Part shown: piece after piece, positions 61,841-64,000 of the stretch
Position numbering within the stretch: position 1 is the first letter of the stretch
Layout of the letters: the number at the start of each line of letters is the position of its first letter
Assembly (NCBI GenBank): GCA_016788165.1
Contig: JAEUTH010000036.1
Coordinates: 1 to 64,000 of the forward strand
Length of the DNA stretch: 64,000 nt
DNA from: Bacteroidia bacterium
Lineage (GTDB): Bacteria; Bacteroidota; Bacteroidia; AKYH767-A; OLB10
Direction of reading: 5' to 3'
Position numbers and translations under genes: made by a program
The notes under the pieces: generated by a model
Database searches by the model: none
Told to the model about the DNA's origin: nothing
The model's input: only the letters and a program-made list of their open reading frames with translations

Positions 61841-62437
61841 TTATTGTGGTGCGTTTTCAAGATTGGTAATAAAGTTGAAGCGATTTACTTTACGTTCTTG
61901 AAGTGTTGCTATGATGTTTTTCATAACAGGATATTCTGCATCTCCATCACCTTTAATTGCAATAATAGCTTGTGGATTGCTTTGTCGTGCAAATAAAATC
62001 CAATCGCGAAGCTGATTATCAGTTGAGTCGGTAGGGATACCGGGCTGGTTTACTTTTGCGCGTTCATTGGGCTTTAAGGCAAGGTATTGTTTCAATTGAC
62101 TTACCGGTACACCAAAAGTTTCTAACAAAGAAAAACTACGTAATTCTTGCTCGGTAAACGTAAGGTTGTATTGCTTGGCCATTTTTTCAAGTGTAGTTCT
62201 GCGGTCGCCTTGGCCTGTACTAAAAAACACTTTGCCTGTTGCATCAACGCTAATCTGAATAACGTTTGATTCGGGCAATTTGTAATCAGATACCGATGAT
62301 GGCGGATCAACAACGAAAGGTTCGTCAGGCTTAAACTTGGTGGTAAGCATAAAAAAGGTAAGCAACAGAAATGCAACATCGGTCATGGCTGTCATGTCAA
62401 TGTGCGGTGGTTTCCGTTTTACTTTAACTTTTGGCAT
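61841..62437 (-). CDS. exbD: ExbD/TolR-family biopolymer transport protein (first copy)
   Basis: A 198-residue protein with PHIDMTAMTDVAFLLLTFFM, the proton-path Asp in the single membrane helix, and a periplasmic domain containing AIIAIKGDGDAEYPVMKNII. It is a paralogue of the neighbour downstream, and two ExbD genes in a row are usual for Bacteroidota Ton systems, which may use ExbD heterodimers. It lies 20 bp after exbB. Confidence 0.95.
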   Translation of the reverse strand: MPKVKVKRKPPHIDMTAMTDVAFLLLTFFMLTTKFKPDEPFVVDPPSSVSDYKLPESNVIQISVDATGKVFFSTGQGDRRTTLEKMAKQYNLTFTEQELRSFSLLETFGVPVSQLKQYLALKPNERAKVNQPGIPTDSTDNQLRDWILFARQSNPQAIIAIKGDGDAEYPVMKNIIATLQERKVNRFNFITNLENAPQ

Positions 62438-62457
62438 TCGCTTTAATTATTACAAAG

Positions 62458-63273
62458 TTATTTTTGAGTTGAAGCAAAAGTGTTTACGATACTAAAGCCA
62501 GCTTCGTCAATTGCATATGTAAGCGAGTCGATTTTAGTTGTAAAGTAATTGTATGAAATAACAGCCAAAGCCGATGTACCAATACCAAAAGCGGTATTAA
62601 TAAGTGCTTCAGAAATACCGGTTGCTAAACCTACCGAATCGGGCGAGCCTGCTTGTGCTAACGAGGCAAAGGCTTTAATCATACCCAATACAGTACCTAA
62701 AAGTGCAATAAGTGTAGCTACTGTAGCAATGGTTGATAGAAACACCAAGTTCTTTTGCAACATGGGCATTTCAAGTTCTGTTGCTTCTTCAATTTGTTTT
62801 TGAATAGCTACAATTTTCTGGTCTTTGTCCATGTGCTGTTCGGTTTGTACTTCTTTATATTTAATCATGGCACTTTTAACCACATTACCTAATGAACCTG
62901 ATTGGCGGTCGCACTCTTGCTCTACTGCACTGATATTGTTAGCTGATAATTGTGATCTGATTTTTGTTAAAAAGCTATGTGCCGAACTTTTACCTGCTGC
63001 ACTTGATATAGTCATAAAGCGCTCGATTGAAAAAGTAAAAACTAATATCAAAAGCGTAAATAAAATAGGTACAATAATTCCGCCCTTGTAGATAATGCCT
63101 AAGTAGTTACCTGGTAATGGGTGATTTTGTACGTTATTATCTTCAAAGTTGCTGGGATTACCCATAACAAAAAAGTAAACTAAGAAGGCTACTACTAGCG
63201 AAATAATAATAACTAGTGATGCAAACATGTTTTTGGGATTGCTGCCACCTTGCTGTGCTGTTGGTTTGTTCAT
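62458..63273 (-). CDS. exbB: ExbB/MotA/TolQ-family proton channel
   Basis: A 271-residue protein. After an N-terminal extra hydrophobic segment (about 17-37) come the usual three helices: GIIVPILFTLLILVFTFSIE, LVFLSTIATVATLIALLGTV with LGMIKAF, and ALINTAFGIGTSALAVISYN, carrying the channel threonines. It forms the pentameric motor with ExbD. It is the first gene of the operon exbB-exbD-exbD-tonB-small protein-pstS-like, all minus strand. Confidence 0.95.
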   Translation of the reverse strand: MNKPTAQQGGSNPKNMFASLVIIISLVVAFLVYFFVMGNPSNFEDNNVQNHPLPGNYLGIIYKGGIIVPILFTLLILVFTFSIERFMTISSAAGKSSAHSFLTKIRSQLSANNISAVEQECDRQSGSLGNVVKSAMIKYKEVQTEQHMDKDQKIVAIQKQIEEATELEMPMLQKNLVFLSTIATVATLIALLGTVLGMIKAFASLAQAGSPDSVGLATGISEALINTAFGIGTSALAVISYNYFTTKIDSLTYAIDEAGFSIVNTFASTQK

Positions 63274-63591
63274 AGAATTTAGTTTTTAAAATTTTTGGTG
63301 TTGTTTTTTCGTGTTTAAAACGCTTTTAATGATGCTAATATGTGAAATGCTTAATGAAATTTAAAAAATTTTACTTTAAACTGATAGGAATTTTCAGGAT
63401 TGGTAAATAACTGTTAATGCAATATTTATAGGGATTTTAAGGGGGCGGGCAAAAATAAAAATATAATTTACAAAACAATGTTTTTCAGATTTTGTAAACG
63501 TATTAAGTTTATTGTAATTCAAGTATATCAACTTGCACTGAATTGTTTTTTTTAGGCAAATTGCCATCGTTTAATTATTAAAAATTTTAAA
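63274..63591. other. Divergent promoter region between exbB and the helicase gene
   Basis: This 318-bp gap holds the promoters of two divergent units. A 9-bp inverted repeat, TTTACAAAA (63467-63475) and TTTTGTAAA (63490-63498), could be a regulator site. A G-rich run GGGGGCGGGC lies at 63441-63450. No gene is seen. Confidence 0.4.
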
Positions 63592-64000
63592 TTGACATTT
63601 GACGACTTTCACTTTCATCCCGATTTATTGGATGGATTATACAGCATGGGTTTCGACCAACCTACGCCTATACAGGAACAAGCAATTCCGCTTATATTAA
63701 ATGGCAACGACCTTATTGCCTGCGCACAAACAGGTACCGGTAAAACCGGAGCATTTATTTTACCCATTATCGAAAAGTTAATGCAACATCCGGCCAAAGG
63801 AATAAACACTTTGGTAATTGTACCCACACGCGAACTTGCCGTTCAAATTGACGAAGCTATTCAAGGGTTCTCTTATTATGGGTCGGTTAGTGCCATTGCT
63901 ATTTTTGGTGGTAATGATGGGATGAGTTTTGAGCAAGAAAAAAAAGCACTTACACAGGGCGCTGATATTATTATTGCCACACCCGGCCGGTTTATTTCGC
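63592..64000 (+). CDS. DEAD-box RNA helicase, N-terminal part (cut by window end)
   Basis: An open frame from TTG at 63592 (MTFDDFHFHPDLLDGLYSMG) to the window end, 136 codons. The Q-motif FDQPTPIQEQAIP, Walker A AQTGTGKT, motif Ia PTRELA and motif Ib TPGR, the last at the very edge, define a DEAD-box RNA helicase of the RhlE/DeaD class. No in-frame ATG lies upstream of the Q-motif other than one inside it (MGFDQP), so TTG is the likely start. The DEAD motif itself lies beyond the window. Confidence 0.95.
   Translation, partial: MTFDDFHFHPDLLDGLYSMGFDQPTPIQEQAIPLILNGNDLIACAQTGTGKTGAFILPIIEKLMQHPAKGINTLVIVPTRELAVQIDEAIQGFSYYGSVSAIAIFGGNDGMSFEQEKKALTQGADIIIATPGRFIS

Overview
The window looks like a chromosomal piece of an AT-rich Bacteroidota bacterium, probably Chitinophagales- or Sphingobacteriales-like. 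Supporting signs are a C-terminal type IX secretion sorting domain (13060-14304), an ExbB-ExbD-ExbD-TonB operon with a PstS-like lipoprotein, signal peptides ending in AQ, a GH109-type Gfo/Idh protein with a twin-arginine leader, frequent TTG/GTG starts, and -7 boxes of the TAnnTTTG type. The taxonomic order is inference; the phylum is well supported.

Region 1 (1-10,390) is an accessory island. Seven minus-strand genes lie so close together or overlap so consistently that they should form one operon. In transcription order they are an XRE regulator, an Eco57I-like fused restriction-modification enzyme (995 aa), a stand-alone N6-adenine methyltransferase (535 aa), a SIR2 protein, a HerA ATPase (together a SIR2-HerA/Nezha-type anti-phage module), a KTSC-domain protein and a PD-(D/E)XK nuclease-like protein. 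A palindromic operator candidate overlaps a -7 box just before the regulator. The operon is bracketed by two copies of a nested hairpin repeat whose stems covary. On the right lie a 13-9-13 inverted repeat and a frameshifted tyrosine-recombinase remnant, which suggest how the island arrived.

Region 2 (10,431-24,436) is core-like. It holds a repeat-rich secreted protein, a Zn-dependent phospholipase C/S1-P1 nuclease-like protein, a TMEM220-like membrane protein, a T9SS-exported propeller, a Gfo/Idh oxidoreductase, pcm, nhaA overlapping a soluble histidine kinase, an outer-membrane barrel, rsmE, an active/inactive M16 peptidase pair and a sugar aminotransferase.

Region 3 (24,528-43,040) is a surface-polysaccharide locus. 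It encodes a Wzm/Wzt-type ABC exporter with a C-terminal domain on the ATPase, a hexapeptide acyltransferase, seven glycosyltransferases, an FkbM methyltransferase, a polysaccharide deacetylase, an O-antigen ligase/polymerase, two DegT-type aminotransferases and a PglC-like initiating sugar-phosphate transferase. A five-gene outer-membrane block (two DUF4136 lipoproteins, two small barrels, one BamA/TamA-like barrel) sits inside it.

Region 4 (43,070-49,427) looks like a HexNAc salvage cluster. It has an aldose epimerase, an APH-fold sugar kinase, a nucleotidyltransferase, a FucP/NagP-type transporter, a YdcF-like protein and a GH109 alpha-N-acetylgalactosaminidase-like enzyme. It is followed by seven tandem 29-bp hairpin-forming repeats, then a DUF3307-SatD pair under a perfect 26-bp palindrome, and tRNA-Arg(ACG).

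Region 5 (51,865-64,000) contains a GH3-beta-lactamase fusion, a fused E1 alpha-beta 2-oxoacid dehydrogenase, a TPR protein, the TonB energy-transduction operon and the start of a DEAD-box RNA helicase that runs off the window.
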